Shown: positions 27,007 to 37,878, counted from the stretch's first letter. The stretch is 42,828 nucleotides of DNA from Pyrinomonadaceae bacterium (GCA_013812905.1 JACCSP010000195.1:1-42828); one strand, 5' to 3'. Translations and numbers: made by a program. Notes: generated from the sequence alone by a model not told the origin.

Positions 27007-28401
27007 CTACCTCTCACCAAATCTGCTAACACGAAAACGCGAGAGCTTAATAGGAGTTTCCGGCGGAACCTCGGCCTTTCGCGCCGCGATCTCAACCTGT
27101 TTCGCTACCGAGTCCACTCCCTCCAAGTCGGGCAGCAGTAAGCCCCGGTATGAACCCGATTCATCCTCTACAATTACACCGTAAACCGCCGGATCGAGAT
27201 CCTCGAGTGTGGCCGGTTCCGGTGTCGAAAGCACATCCACCGAATAGCGCAGATGGGAAAGTTCCTCTGCTGCAACCGGTGAAAAACGCGGATCCCGCGT
27301 GGCCGCATTGATCGCGTTGGCGATGATTTCCTCCGCGAGAGTCTCCTTGGCGGGCTCAATGGTTCCGATGCAGCCGCGTAATTGTCCCTCATGCGTTTTG
27401 AGAGAAACGAAGCACGCAGCCTGCACACTGAGCAGCTCCGCGCTGGCTTGAGAAGAATCTATTTGTGTTCCGCGGATCACATAAGTCTCCACGGCCGCGC
27501 GGGCGAGATGAGGCACACTTGCGGCGCTGAACGGCTCTTCGCCGAAATCAGCTTCGGCGGTAAGTGGCTTCGGGCAATCTTGCAAAGCGGGCTGCTTGCC
27601 AGTCAATTGCGCAACAAGATAACCAACTCCAAACGGCGCCTCATAGTGAATGACTTCGCAAGCCCAGGGCCCTTCTCTGGTGGCTCCCAAGGCGATCAGC
27701 ATCGAGCGGTAGCCACACTCTCCGGCGTTGCGACGCAGTTCTTGATCGATGTGGATGATACGTTCTGGAGAATTTGCGCGAAGGGCGTCTACAACTTCGT
27801 TATCAAAAATGTATGCGGTGGGAAAGTATCCTGCGGGCGCATCAGGTTTCAGCCGGTGACTTAGATCTCCACTGGCAATTAGCCCGGCCGAGCGGCCGAT
27901 TTCGTTAATCGCTTCCCCGATGCAGGAGCCGAAGCGTAAATGGTCTTCGTTAGACAGAAAACTGTAACCAAGGGCCACGACGCGGCCGGACCAGCCGTTG
28001 CGTTGCAGAAAGTAGAGCGGGACTGCAGTACCATGGTCCAGCTTTTGGCCGCTCGCCAGGCCTACGACTTCGTAGTCTTCCCTAGCTGCGGCTTTGGAGA
28101 TTGCCTGGAGCAATTCGTCGTCTAGCGAAGCTTCGAAACGCACGGCCGATGCACTGAAGTTTGCGAAGTTTCCGCGAAGTACCGGCCCTGGGTAAGCAAC
28201 AAAGGCAGATGGTTCTAGAGGAGCGTGAGGTGAAATCAGAACAACAGTTTCGGCCCCACTGGAGATGAGGCGCTTTGTAAGTTCCGCCATCCCATCGATG
28301 GATCTCCGCACTTCAGCAACCGCCTCACGTCCCACCTCCGGAACCATAATCGGAGGATGAGGAGCGATACCCGAGAAAACTAGTGAACTTTCGCTTCCCA
28401 T
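27007..28401 (-). CDS. LigB/Memo-like plus AMMECR1 fusion (AmmeMemoRadiSam family)
   Basis: A two-domain protein. The N-terminal part is a class III extradiol-dioxygenase/Memo-like domain (FSGIAPHPPIMVPEVG, then VVLISPHAPLEP, and later IASGDLSHRL). The C-terminal part is AMMECR1 (ACFVSLKTHEGQLRGCIGTIEP, then AINAATRDPRFSPV). In many bacteria and archaea such proteins are found with a radical SAM partner, whose substrate is unknown. No radical SAM gene is in the window. I placed the start at the ATG at 28401 (464 residues); longer versions up to 28536 would overlap the divergent oxidoreductase's upstream region. No clear ribosome-binding site decides it. Convergent with gyrB (44 bases apart). 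Confidence 0.9.
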   Translation of the reverse strand: MGSESSLVFSGIAPHPPIMVPEVGREAVAEVRRSIDGMAELTKRLISSGAETVVLISPHAPLEPSAFVAYPGPVLRGNFANFSASAVRFEASLDDELLQAISKAAAREDYEVVGLASGQKLDHGTAVPLYFLQRNGWSGRVVALGYSFLSNEDHLRFGSCIGEAINEIGRSAGLIASGDLSHRLKPDAPAGYFPTAYIFDNEVVDALRANSPERIIHIDQELRRNAGECGYRSMLIALGATREGPWACEVIHYEAPFGVGYLVAQLTGKQPALQDCPKPLTAEADFGEEPFSAASVPHLARAAVETYVIRGTQIDSSQASAELLSVQAACFVSLKTHEGQLRGCIGTIEPAKETLAEEIIANAINAATRDPRFSPVAAEELSHLRYSVDVLSTPEPATLEDLDPAVYGVIVEDESGSYRGLLLPDLEGVDSVAKQVEIAARKAEVPPETPIKLSRFRVSRFGER

Positions 28402-28560
28402 CGGAAAGATAAACAAAGCAACCGGACGCAGCTCGTTTAAGAGTCGAGGACCGTTGGAGACAATGCTGTCAGGTGAACACTCACATTCTACCATTTTGCT
28501 ATTACGCAACGAATGCCAATTGCATGTGATAGACAAACACCTCTATCATGCCTTCGAGCA

Positions 28561-29820
28561 ATGGAACATTTTGAGGCACTCATCGTTGGAGCGGGACCGG
28601 CTGGGTCTTTCGCGGCCGAGTTACTCGCAAAAGCTGGCGTGAAGGTAGCGTTGTTTGATGGCCGGCCGGAGGGCGAACCCAAGGCGTGCGGGGGTGGTGT
28701 TACGGCAAAAGCACTGAAGGCGTGGCCACATTTGCTAAATGCCGTCGGCCGGACAGTCGGTGAACTGGAAATGTATTCTCCTTCCGGCAAACCACTTCAT
28801 CTGCAGTTGGAAGAGCCTTTTGCGATCTATTCCCGCATCGCCTTTGACTTATACCTGCGCGACCGCGCAAGAAAAGCAGGCGCGGAAATCTTTCCCGCCA
28901 AAATCTCCGCACGTGGAATTAGGCGCACTCAGAATGGCTGGACGCTACGAGAGGGGGCTGGCGCTTCCAACCCAAAGCGGCTGACCCGCCCGGCACCCCG
29001 GGCTGCCGGCTGTGAATGGTCAGGTCAAATGCTAGTCGGCGCCGACGGAGCCGGCAGTTCAGTAGCGAGACTCCTTGCGGGGCGCTTGCCGCCGTCTGAA
29101 ATGGAGGTCGCTTTTGGTTATCGCGCGCCCCTGCCGGAGGTCGGGGAGTCGCCGGCAGTCATCGCTTTTCTACCTGGATGGATTGGTTATGCCTGGGCAT
29201 TCCCGCGCCTGGACCACATTTCTTTCGGTATCGCCACTACGCAGGAGGCTTTCGAGCATCAGCCACTCGACAAACTTCTCTGGGACTTCATGCTGGGCTA
29301 CTACCGCCAACGCGAAGATCCGAAAGCAAAATTATGGGCGAGGCGCCAGTCTGATCGTGGTCGCGACCATCGGATTAGAGAGAAACTGGCCACGACCGCC
29401 GAACGATATGCTGCCCGTATTCCCGGTCTCAGCGATAAGACGTGGGACACCAGGAGGGTGTGTGGTGAAGCGTGGGCGCTTCTCGGAGACGCGGCCGGCT
29501 TTGCTGATCCCGTAACCGGCGAAGGAATCTATTACGCCTTACGATCAGCGGAACTTTTCGCGGAAAGTTTTCTCGTTCAGACTCCCTTAGCCTATGAGGA
29601 ACGCTGGCGCGAAGACTTCGGGCGCGAGCTAAAGCGTGCCTCACAGATGCGCCGCCGCTTCTATGGAAACTTTTGGGGTGCGCCGTTCACGGAAAGAATG
29701 ATCGGGTTCGCGCGAAGTCACCGGGGGATCAAGCGCGTCTTGGGAGATCTTGTTGCTGGCGAGCAAGGGTACGTTGATCTGAAGAAGAAGCTTGCGCGCA
29801 GCGCTATGTGGCCCGTCTAG
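28561..29820 (+). CDS. Geranylgeranyl-reductase-family FAD-dependent oxidoreductase
   Basis: A flavoprotein of about 419 residues. The FAD Rossmann motif is VGAGPAGSFAAELLAKAG (about residues 9-26), followed by KACGGGVTAKAL, the CGGG element typical of geranylgeranyl reductases. The second FAD segment is LLGDAAGFADPVTGEGIYYALRS. The family saturates isoprenoid chains of lipids, quinones or pigments; which substrate is used here is unknown. The ATG at 28561 begins the fold directly; an in-frame upstream ATG at 28513 would add 16 residues without similarity. It reads away from the AMMECR1 fusion and converges on pdxH. Confidence 0.88.
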   Translation: MEHFEALIVGAGPAGSFAAELLAKAGVKVALFDGRPEGEPKACGGGVTAKALKAWPHLLNAVGRTVGELEMYSPSGKPLHLQLEEPFAIYSRIAFDLYLRDRARKAGAEIFPAKISARGIRRTQNGWTLREGAGASNPKRLTRPAPRAAGCEWSGQMLVGADGAGSSVARLLAGRLPPSEMEVAFGYRAPLPEVGESPAVIAFLPGWIGYAWAFPRLDHISFGIATTQEAFEHQPLDKLLWDFMLGYYRQREDPKAKLWARRQSDRGRDHRIREKLATTAERYAARIPGLSDKTWDTRRVCGEAWALLGDAAGFADPVTGEGIYYALRSAELFAESFLVQTPLAYEERWREDFGRELKRASQMRRRFYGNFWGAPFTERMIGFARSHRGIKRVLGDLVAGEQGYVDLKKKLARSAMWPV

Positions 29821-29943
29821 CTTGCGCATTCTAAAGTTCTATTACAAGCAAGTTTCTTGCTCACAGGCTCGTCGGCTCCGGTCTATCGACCATATTGTGT
29901 ATTTTGGTTAACGAATGACTCATATGTGCCGAGCCTTTAACTT

Positions 29944-30063
29944 CCAGCTGCAAAAAAAAAAGATCCACGAAACCAAAGGAAATGAATGCTTAATTCGAGA
30001 CACTTCGTGTGGTTTCGTAGATCGCCTTACTGGCTCTATTACTCTTCATCTCTTTAAGCAACG
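29944..30063. repeat. Dispersed hairpin element, copy B
   Basis: Core arms AGATCCACGAAACC (29961-29974) and GGTTTCGTAGATC (30011-30023) with TTAATTCG between them. Read on the minus strand it follows the pdxH stop and the hairpin is followed by about ten T residues (29951-29960), a strong intrinsic-terminator layout. The outer flanks match copies A (7087) and C (36983) weakly. Directly next to it, an 8-base near-duplication (ACGCTAGG/GCGCTAGG, 30061-30076) spans the pdxH stop. Confidence 0.75.
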
Positions 30064-30711
30064 CTAGGGCGCTAGGCGGTGGATACTCCAATCTCCGTCA
30101 GAGTGTTGCTCATAAAGGATCCGGTCGTGAAGACGGCTAGGGCGGGCCTTCCAAAATTCGACTCGCCCTGGCTTCAGACGGTACCCCCCCCAGTGCGCAG
30201 GGCGCTCCACCCCACGATCGCCGTACATCTCATCCAACTCGTGGAAGCGCTGCTCCAGCACTTCACGGTTTTCGACAACCTTGCTTTGCGGCGAAGATAA
30301 CGCACCGAGCTGGCTTTCCCGCGGCCGAGTCTTGAAGTATTCGTCTGACTCGGCAGCCGAGATTCTCTCAACGCTTCCCTCAATGCGCACCTGGCGCTCG
30401 AGTTGTGGCCAATAGAAAACCAGCGCCGCAAAGGGATTCGCATCCAGGTCGCGGGCTTTGTTGCTTCCATAGTTCGTGAAGAAAACAAAACCACGTTCGT
30501 CGGCAAGTTTCAAAAGCACCAAGCGCGCGGAAGGCTTTCCCTCCCTTGTGGAAGTTGCGAGGGTCATTGCCTCGGGTAAGGAAAGGCCTGCAGCAATTGC
30601 GTCGTTCAGCCAGTGCTGGAACTGGACGAGCGGATCCCTCGCAACGGTCTTCTCGTCCAGAGCGTCATTGGTTGTGGTCAGAGCTTCCTTCAATGGCAGT
30701 TCAGGATTCAA
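30064..30711 (-). CDS. pdxH: Pyridoxamine 5'-phosphate oxidase
   Basis: A 215-residue FMN enzyme that oxidises pyridoxamine or pyridoxine phosphate to pyridoxal phosphate. Visible signatures are SARLVLLKLADERGFVFFTN, RQVRIEGSVERISAAESDEYF, the SPQSKVV region and the C-terminal WGGYRLKPGRVEFWK with RLHDR, which bind FMN and substrate. The start is a TTG that overlaps the thioesterase stop region by 11 bases, with GAGG upstream, suggesting coupling. Downstream is repeat copy B, a likely terminator. Confidence 0.96.
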   Translation of the reverse strand: MNPELPLKEALTTTNDALDEKTVARDPLVQFQHWLNDAIAAGLSLPEAMTLATSTREGKPSARLVLLKLADERGFVFFTNYGSNKARDLDANPFAALVFYWPQLERQVRIEGSVERISAAESDEYFKTRPRESQLGALSSPQSKVVENREVLEQRFHELDEMYGDRGVERPAHWGGYRLKPGRVEFWKARPSRLHDRILYEQHSDGDWSIHRLAP

Positions 30712-31141
30712 TCGATCCAGGCCTCGTGTAGGGCGCCAGTCTTAATCGTAATTCTTTCGGAATAGTAACGGTTTCAAAGGTATCGCGGCGCACAGCGGCC
30801 AGAACGAAGTGAGCATCCGCAATCAAGGACTCTTCACCTTTGCGACGAACTTCGAAGTTCAGACGCATGGACTTGTTACCAAACTTGCCGACGGAAACGG
30901 AAACCTCCAGCAGGTCGTCCAATTGCGCGGCTCGGCGAAAGTCGCATTCAAGGTGAACGCGCGGGAGCCAGATGTCTAACTCATCGAACATGACGCTATA
31001 AGGCAGCCCGACTGCCCGGAATAATTCGGTTTCAGCAAATTCAAAGAAACGAATGTAAGCGCCGTAGAAAATAATGCTAGCAGCGTCAACGTCGCCCCAG
31101 CGTACGCGCTCTTCAATCGTGAATGTGCCGGAGCCAGCCAT
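30701..31141 (-). CDS. Acyl-CoA thioesterase, YbgC/4HBT hot-dog family
   Basis: A 146-residue hot-dog fold enzyme. The N-terminal RWGDVDAASIIFYGAYIRFFE matches the 4-hydroxybenzoyl-CoA thioesterase signature, with catalytic-type Asp17, and the usual aromatic-rich helix follows. The ATG at 31141 has GGAG 6 bases upstream. It overlaps pdxH by 11 bases and follows the alpha/beta hydrolase by about 50 bases, so the three may form one transcription unit. The acyl substrate is unknown. Confidence 0.88.
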   Translation of the reverse strand: MAGSGTFTIEERVRWGDVDAASIIFYGAYIRFFEFAETELFRAVGLPYSVMFDELDIWLPRVHLECDFRRAAQLDDLLEVSVSVGKFGNKSMRLNFEVRRKGEESLIADAHFVLAAVRRDTFETVTIPKELRLRLAPYTRPGSIES

Positions 31142-31192
31142 TTGTACTCCGCGGCGAAGTAAAGCCCTTACGCGGGGGCTTCGCGATGGTAC

Positions 31193-32023
31193 TCAGACCT
31201 CTACATCGTTCAGGAACTTTATGAACTCGCTATTGAATTCTTCAGATCGTTCAAGATTGGAAACATGGCCAGCGCCTTCCATAATCTGCAGCCGCGAGCC
31301 ACCGATCTCTCGGTGCATGAGTTCCGAATCTGGAATCGGAGTCAGCCCGTCTTTGCTGCCGACAAGAATCAGTGTGGGAGCAATAATACGTGACAGAAAG
31401 GACGTCTGATCCTTGCGCACGGCCATGCCTCGAAGCGCTGACGCAGCGCCTTCTGGTTCCGTCCCCACAATCATCTCGCGGAGGCGCCGGACGATATCGG
31501 GGCGCTCTGCCACCGTTTCAGGGGCGAGCAACTTGGGCAAAAGTGCGTCAGCGATTCCGTCCATCCCTTCGCGCAGGGACTTTTCCGCCTGCTGCTCGCG
31601 ATTCTGCTTCCCCTCTTCGGTGTCTGCCTGAGCGCGCGTATCAGCGAGCAGGAGCGAACGAACTCGCAACGGAAATAGACGATAAAAAGCCAGGGCTACG
31701 TACCCACCCATTGAAAGGCCGCCGATTGTGGCGCGATAGATATTCAAGGCTTCAAGCAGTGAAGCCACATCAAGGGCCATGCTTTCCATCGTCGCTGGTC
31801 CGGGAGTTACCGCACTCTCGCCGTGCCCGCGCAAGTCGGGAACAATTACCCGATGATTTTGCCGGACCGCTTCTACCTGCTCGCGCCAAATCGAGCGATT
31901 AAAAGGATATCCATGAAGCAACACCACCGAGGGACCAGAGCCCACGTCCTCGTACGCTATCTCGATTCCGCGTACAACCTTCTTCGCACCCTTCGAACTA
32001 TGCGCGATGGTAAATTGTGCCAC
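31193..32023 (-). CDS. Alpha/beta-fold hydrolase
   Basis: A 276-residue hydrolase. The oxyanion region HGYPFNRSIW is near residues 37-46. The nucleophile is Ser104 in GLSMGG, with probable acid Asp225 (VGSKDGLTP) and His253 (GAGHVSNLE). PDLRGHGES is also typical. There is no signal peptide, so it is cytoplasmic. It starts at a GTG (32023) with GGAGA just upstream. It resembles esterases and dihydrolipoyl-type 3-oxoadipate enol-lactonases, but the substrate cannot be told. Confidence 0.9.
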   Translation of the reverse strand: MAQFTIAHSSKGAKKVVRGIEIAYEDVGSGPSVVLLHGYPFNRSIWREQVEAVRQNHRVIVPDLRGHGESAVTPGPATMESMALDVASLLEALNIYRATIGGLSMGGYVALAFYRLFPLRVRSLLLADTRAQADTEEGKQNREQQAEKSLREGMDGIADALLPKLLAPETVAERPDIVRRLREMIVGTEPEGAASALRGMAVRKDQTSFLSRIIAPTLILVGSKDGLTPIPDSELMHREIGGSRLQIMEGAGHVSNLERSEEFNSEFIKFLNDVEV

Positions 32024-32180
32024 TTGCTCTCCTCGTCCAGCCGCATTCCGCTTGTCCGTACTCCGCCAGCCCCCGCACTCTACTAGCTCACCGACAACTT
32101 ACTTACGATTAACGGAAACCGTTCGAATCCATTCTTCGTTCGATCGCGCACCCCGGCGTTTGTGTCCCCGTCAGCAAGTT

Positions 32181-32191
32181 TGGGGGGGGGG
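32181..32191. repeat. Homopolymer run of ten G
   Basis: Ten G residues in a row (32182-32191) lie about 25 bases past the end of the VWA gene. Such runs slip readily, so the sequence here may vary or contain a sequencing error; it is outside any gene I call. Confidence 0.8.
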
Positions 32192-32213
32192 CAACATGGC
32201 GTCCCCCTTGTAA

Positions 32214-33548
32214 TCAGCGAACACGGCTGGTTCGTCGCCGAAGAAAATCCATCAACACAAATTGTGACAGGTTGCCTGGGTTCGCGAAGTAGGCTTTACC
32301 ATTTGTCATGGCGGTCATCTGCTTAACAAACTCAACCAGATAATAATCGCTTGCTAGCATGAACGTATTGATCATTATACCGGCTTTGCGGCAAGCCTGG
32401 ACCTCCTTAAACGTCTGGTCCATTACGAAAGGATCGCCCCCCATCGAGTTCTTGTACAGCCGGCGCCCTGGCGAAGACAGAGTTGCCGACGCTTTTGTAG
32501 AACGGAGCGCAGGTCTGGCGAGCGGCGTGCTTCCTTCGAGAAAACAAGCAGTCGGTTTTCCGTCGGTGACCATGACGATCTGCTTCATCTCTTTGCATTG
32601 CGACTGCAGAATTCGGCGCGAGAGTCGCAGACCTTCAGCAGTATTCGTGTGGTACGGCCCAACCTGCGTGGTGGCCAGTTTTGCCAGTGGGAGCTCTTCA
32701 GCACTGTCATGGAAGAGCACGAGTTTGAGAGCGTCGCCCGGATACTGCGTGCGAATCAAATGCGCTAGCGCGAGGGCAACTTTCTTGGCAGGTGTAAACC
32801 GATCCTCGCCATAGAGAATCATGGAATGCGAACAATCCAGCATCACCACAGTCGCGCAGGATGACTGGTAGTCACACTGGTGGACGTGCAGGTCGCCGTA
32901 CTCCAGATTGAGCGGCACTTTCAAACCCTCGCGTTGAATCGCGGACAACAACGTAGTGTTCACGTCGAGATTGATCGTATCGCCAAACTCATAGGCTTTG
33001 CTTGCCGCGGCGGCTTCGACCCCAGTCGACAGCTGTGGGGTGTCATGACGACCGAAGGAGCTTTTACCAAGGCTTCCCAGCAAGTTCCTGAGGGTCTTGT
33101 AGCCAAGAAAGTCCAAACCTTTTTCGGTCACTTCAAACTTGACGTTTCGCGGGAGCGGCTCGGAAATCTCCGGATTGCCGTTCCCTCGCCGCCGCTGTTG
33201 TTGTCTGACCTGCTCTTCGTGAAGAATTAAGTAACCCTCTTTAATCAACCGCTCAATCAACTGGTTGAGCATTTCTTCCAGGGCCGAACCTTTAAACTTA
33301 CCTTCATTTTCAGCGAGCATCTCCTGAACCTGATGTTCGTCGAGCAAACCCTGATCCATTAGCGCCTGTAGCAGTGCTTGTCGCAGCGCATCGAGAGAGG
33401 TGTTCTGGGGGCGGCGTTCCCTGGTCCAATAGTAATCATCGTCGTAGCCGGAAGAGAGCAGTGAATCAGACAGCCCCTCCATCAAGTCACCCAGACTAAT
33501 GGATGAGATGCCGAGTCCTTTGAATTTTGAGTACCGAGTGAACTTCAT
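32214..33548 (-). CDS. VWA-domain protein, partner of the neighbouring AAA+ ATPase
   Basis: A 444-residue protein. Residues about 50-150 are helical and charged. The von Willebrand A domain runs from about 230 with an intact MIDAS motif, DCSHS (238-242), a Thr near 303 and TDG (328-330), so it should bind a metal ion. An insertion of about 40 residues ([18 protein letters not shown] and following) interrupts the domain after [12 protein letters not shown] proteins next to MoxR or chelatase ATPases act as adaptors or insertases. The start ATG has no ribosome-binding site and a REP-like repeat begins 9 bases upstream. The pair resembles mycobacterial Rv0958/Rv0959. Confidence 0.85.
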   Translation of the reverse strand: MKFTRYSKFKGLGISSISLGDLMEGLSDSLLSSGYDDDYYWTRERRPQNTSLDALRQALLQALMDQGLLDEHQVQEMLAENEGKFKGSALEEMLNQLIERLIKEGYLILHEEQVRQQQRRRGNGNPEISEPLPRNVKFEVTEKGLDFLGYKTLRNLLGSLGKSSFGRHDTPQLSTGVEAAAASKAYEFGDTINLDVNTTLLSAIQREGLKVPLNLEYGDLHVHQCDYQSSCATVVMLDCSHSMILYGEDRFTPAKKVALALAHLIRTQYPGDALKLVLFHDSAEELPLAKLATTQVGPYHTNTAEGLRLSRRILQSQCKEMKQIVMVTDGKPTACFLEGSTPLARPALRSTKASATLSSPGRRLYKNSMGGDPFVMDQTFKEVQACRKAGIMINTFMLASDYYLVEFVKQMTAMTNGKAYFANPGNLSQFVLMDFLRRRTSRVR

Positions 33549-33556
33549 TCTTTGCC

Positions 33557-33644
33557 GTCAGAACCCGGAGCAGTAGCGATTGGGTTCAAGCCGCGGAGTT
33601 AGCCGCCCAACGTAACCAGGTCGTTACCGCTCCCCGCTCTGACA
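33557..33644. repeat. REP-like inverted doublet 1
   Basis: A forward copy (33557-33587, starts GTCAGAACCCGGAGC) and an inverted copy (33614-33644, ends CGCTCTGAC) of a palindromic repeat with consensus near AACCCGGAGCGGTAGCGACC and a GGGTT end. It fills the gap between the AAA+ and VWA genes and begins 9 bases before the VWA start. A second doublet is at 38542-38660. Confidence 0.7.
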
Positions 33645-33660
33645 AGATCGCGTTCGCCCA

Positions 33661-35130
<1,470 letters not shown>

Positions 35131-35352
35131 TGGAATGATTACCTGGTTATAGGAATATTCTAAAGAAAATCATACGGTGTGTCGGAGGCGACAGCTTTGC
35201 GTATCTCTATCTTAATACTTTGAGTTGAAAGACTCTAAGCAAGAACTCCAACGGATACTGGTTGAGACCACTTAATAGTCGGCGATGTCTCGCAAGTACC
35301 CTAATCGAGGAGCGTACCGCCAAAGTGAACCGGTACCACTCCCAAGGGGGGC

Positions 35353-36867
35353 CTAGCGGGCATGCCAACCCTCCTGATCAGAAAAATCGTGACCGTCTGC
35401 TTCGAGCTTTTCGAGGTGAGCAAGCACGGCGCGTTCGGCCATCGCGTGGGCTTTGGGGGAGACATCAGTGTAGACACGGGCGACAATCTCTTGAGAGGTC
35501 CTCGCGCCTTCCTTAACGGCCTTCAGAATGCTCTGCTCGCGCTCAAGCCGGTGCGAGATGTATTCATCAAGCCTGGAGTAAGGATTTGCGATCGCCGGAC
35601 CGTGGCCGCCAAAAATGACACTTAGATTTGGCAGCGCTCGCATTCGCCTCAGCGAGTCAAGGTAGTCTCGCATGTTGCCCTCAGGCGGATCTATCAAGAC
35701 AGATCCCAGGCCGACGATGTTGTCTCCTGAAATGAGCGTACCGGTTTGCTCTTCATAGAAACAGAGGTGCCCGCGGGCGTGCCCGGGAGTGTGCATTGCT
35801 CGCAGCGCAATTCGGGGCGAACCACTTAGTTCGATGATATCTCCGTCCTCGATCAGACGATCTACGCGGATTGGATCGCTTAAGGACTCAGCAGTGAAGC
35901 GATGCGCTGCAACTTTCACCCGGCCGTCCAGATGTTCTCTAAGTGAATTGACGCCGCCCACGTGATCCGGATGCATGTGGGTCAAGATAACGTCGCGCAC
36001 CGTTCGACCTTCCCGCACAAGATCATCGACTGCGGATGAGAGCGCCTGTTGTTCTTCTTCATACGGTGACCCGGGATCGATCACCAGGATCTCCTGAGAG
36101 TTGTAGATCAAGTAGCAATTGGTATGAGTCGCGGGCGGTTTGGTGGGAGTGCGAACAGGAAAGCAGATGTAGTTAGGGCGAAATTCGATGCGGCGAACAG
36201 GCTCCCGATGGGCTTGTGGAATTGCCAGGAAGCGCTCGACAAGATCCGGCGTCAGGCCCTCCGCAATCGTTTTCAACGCGTGGAGAGTTGGTGGCACTGC
36301 CAGGATTTCCGACCGTCGCCATTGTTCATGAGCTCGGCCGGCCGCAATCCAGCCTCCCGATGACAGCTCGCCTGGGATAACATTTGGTTCTTGCTTCGGA
36401 GGGCAGTTGACCAAAAAGAACCAGGTATCGAATCTGCGGGCGCTGAAAGCCGGCGTCACCCAGCGGCCCACGAAAGTAAATTCATCGCCATCAAGACGCA
36501 GACTGTAATGTCGTAACAGCTCTGGCCATGCCATGCGCCCGGATTCGAGATCGTCTCGGAGGGAAACTCGCTGGCCCTTTGTTAAGGATTCGGCGCCACG
36601 CGCGACTAATACACCCAGCTCTTCGAATAGCTCACGAGCAGCGCAACTGATTGCTGCCCCACTTTCAGCATCGACGGAATTGCTCACGTGAACCTCGGCG
36701 TCCGAAGTGTCAAGCTGTCCACCGGGAAACGCACTAAAGCCCCCAAGGAAGGCGAGCTTCTCGCTACGACGTACCAGAAACACTTCCGGGTCACCTGGAT
36801 CGGTGTTTTGTCGAAGGAGGATTACAGCCGAGGCGTAGTTGGGACTCGAGACAGTCGAGGCCTGCAT
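35353..36867 (-). CDS. NUDIX-MBL fusion hydrolase
   Basis: A 504-residue two-domain protein. The N-terminal part is NUDIX-like (VFLVRRSEKLAFLGGFSAFPGG, then AARELFEELGV at residues 77-87 as the REUXEEXGU part of the box). The C-terminal part is a metallo-beta-lactamase fold of the LACTB2/glyoxalase II type with THMHPDH (296-302), HTPGHARGHLCFY, GDNIVG and a final GGHGPAI, followed by a winged-helix tail. The NUDIX box is interrupted by an insertion of about 15 residues between its Gly and Arg-Glu parts. The fusion suggests coupled hydrolysis of nucleotide-linked esters or RNA ends, but no substrate is known. Confidence 0.9.
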   Translation of the reverse strand: MQASTVSSPNYASAVILLRQNTDPGDPEVFLVRRSEKLAFLGGFSAFPGGQLDTSDAEVHVSNSVDAESGAAISCAARELFEELGVLVARGAESLTKGQRVSLRDDLESGRMAWPELLRHYSLRLDGDEFTFVGRWVTPAFSARRFDTWFFLVNCPPKQEPNVIPGELSSGGWIAAGRAHEQWRRSEILAVPPTLHALKTIAEGLTPDLVERFLAIPQAHREPVRRIEFRPNYICFPVRTPTKPPATHTNCYLIYNSQEILVIDPGSPYEEEQQALSSAVDDLVREGRTVRDVILTHMHPDHVGGVNSLREHLDGRVKVAAHRFTAESLSDPIRVDRLIEDGDIIELSGSPRIALRAMHTPGHARGHLCFYEEQTGTLISGDNIVGLGSVLIDPPEGNMRDYLDSLRRMRALPNLSVIFGGHGPAIANPYSRLDEYISHRLEREQSILKAVKEGARTSQEIVARVYTDVSPKAHAMAERAVLAHLEKLEADGHDFSDQEGWHAR

Positions 36868-37194
36868 TCTGATTTACCAACCTTGAGCGGCTGCTTACCC
36901 TAGCGGGGCAAGCTTATCTTCCCGACCTTTGAGACGCTCTGACTAGATGCCTGATCCATTTCAAAGCCTTCCGTCAATTTCGGCAGGTGCTAAAAAACAA
37001 ACACGATCCACGAAACAACACTAAACCGCACTAAATGGAGATCTTAATTCGTGTTATTTAGTGTCATTTCGTGGATCGTATTTTACTATTCCTCCACACC
37101 CACTTTTTCAGAAACCTGCTAGAGTTCTCAATTTGGCTCGGAGTCAGGAACGGTGGGTGTGGCTACGCTTTGCGCCGCTCATTGTCAGTATCTT
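36868..37194. other. Gene-free stretch between the NUDIX-MBL and sulfite-oxidase-like genes
   Basis: About 330 bases with no gene. Most of it is repeat copy C (36983-37119). The left 110 bases should carry the promoter of the NUDIX-MBL gene, but no clear boxes are seen. Confidence 0.5.
36983..37119. repeat. Dispersed hairpin element, copy C
   Basis: The best preserved of the three copies. Outer ends GCAGGTGCTAAAAAA (36983-36997) and TTTTTCAGAAACCTGC (37104-37119) are inverted repeats. Core arms ACGATCCACGAAA (37003-37015) and TTTCGTGGATCGT are nearly perfect and extend inward through CACTAAA/TTTAGTG. Read on the minus strand it follows the sulfite-oxidase-like gene and is followed by GTTTGTTTTTTA, so it can also terminate transcription. 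Confidence 0.8.
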
Positions 37195-37878
37195 TCAGGA
37201 CCAGCGAAACCGCTCGCCATCTCCCTCTGTCCATGGGTTACCGCGCATGTGGTAGCCGCCCTCTTCCCAGTAGCCTGCTTGGTCGTGTTCGAGGAAGCGC
37301 ACGCCCTTAACCCACTTCGCAGATTTCCACGCATAGAGTTGTGGCACGATCAGACGCACCGGCCCGCCGTGTTCCAGCGGTATCGGTTGTCCATCGTGTG
37401 ACCAGGCCAGCAATGAATCCTCTTTGAGAAAGAATTCAATGGGCACGTTAGTAGTCCAGCCGAAGTCGTAAGCCGATACCAACACAAACTTCGCTTCGGG
37501 CTTAACGCCGGCAAGGCGTGCGATTTCCCGTGTCGGTATGCCGCCCCAAACATTATCGAGCCGCGACCAGCGCGTGACGCAGTGAAAGTCGGCAAAGACG
37601 CGGGCAGCGGGCAGTTGCATAAAGTCGTCCAGAGACCATTTCCGAATATGCTTAACTAAACCGTCAACTTCAAATGACCATGATGCCAGATCGACATCCG
37701 GGGTTCCGTGGGCGTCGAGTACAGGCCACTTGCGCGTCCGTGTTTGGCCGGGAGGAATGCGATTCGGAAGTTTCGTGTGGGGACTAATAATTACGTCCAG
37801 ATCCGAAATATCCTCAGCGTTGCGCGGATCGCCAGGCTGGTATTTTGGATCTTTGGATAGGCTACCCAGAAAACTCAT
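37195..37878 (-). CDS. Sulfite-oxidase-like molybdopterin oxidoreductase
   Basis: A 227-residue protein of the sulfite oxidase/MsrP catalytic-domain family. The molybdenum-ligating cysteine is Cys100 in DFHCVTRWSRLDNVWGG. ASWSFEVDGLV precedes it, and EHGGPVRLIVPQLYAWKSAKWVKGV follows, with residues that bind the cofactor. It is cytoplasmic or tethered; there is no signal peptide or Tat motif, unlike MsrP. Length fits the stand-alone sulfite-oxidase-like group. Its start codon is preceded by the low-complexity GTCAGTGGTC-type repeat rather than a ribosome-binding site. Confidence 0.9.
   Translation of the reverse strand: MSFLGSLSKDPKYQPGDPRNAEDISDLDVIISPHTKLPNRIPPGQTRTRKWPVLDAHGTPDVDLASWSFEVDGLVKHIRKWSLDDFMQLPAARVFADFHCVTRWSRLDNVWGGIPTREIARLAGVKPEAKFVLVSAYDFGWTTNVPIEFFLKEDSLLAWSHDGQPIPLEHGGPVRLIVPQLYAWKSAKWVKGVRFLEHDQAGYWEEGGYHMRGNPWTEGDGERFRWS

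Noticed and set aside
36679-36694. CTCACGTGAAC resembling parS
   Set aside because: Only the core matches; outer positions differ and it is inside the NUDIX-MBL gene.
37071-37401. Several overlapping plus-strand frames opposite the sulfite-oxidase-like gene
   Set aside because: They are mirror frames of the conserved minus-strand enzyme and one extends through repeat copy C.
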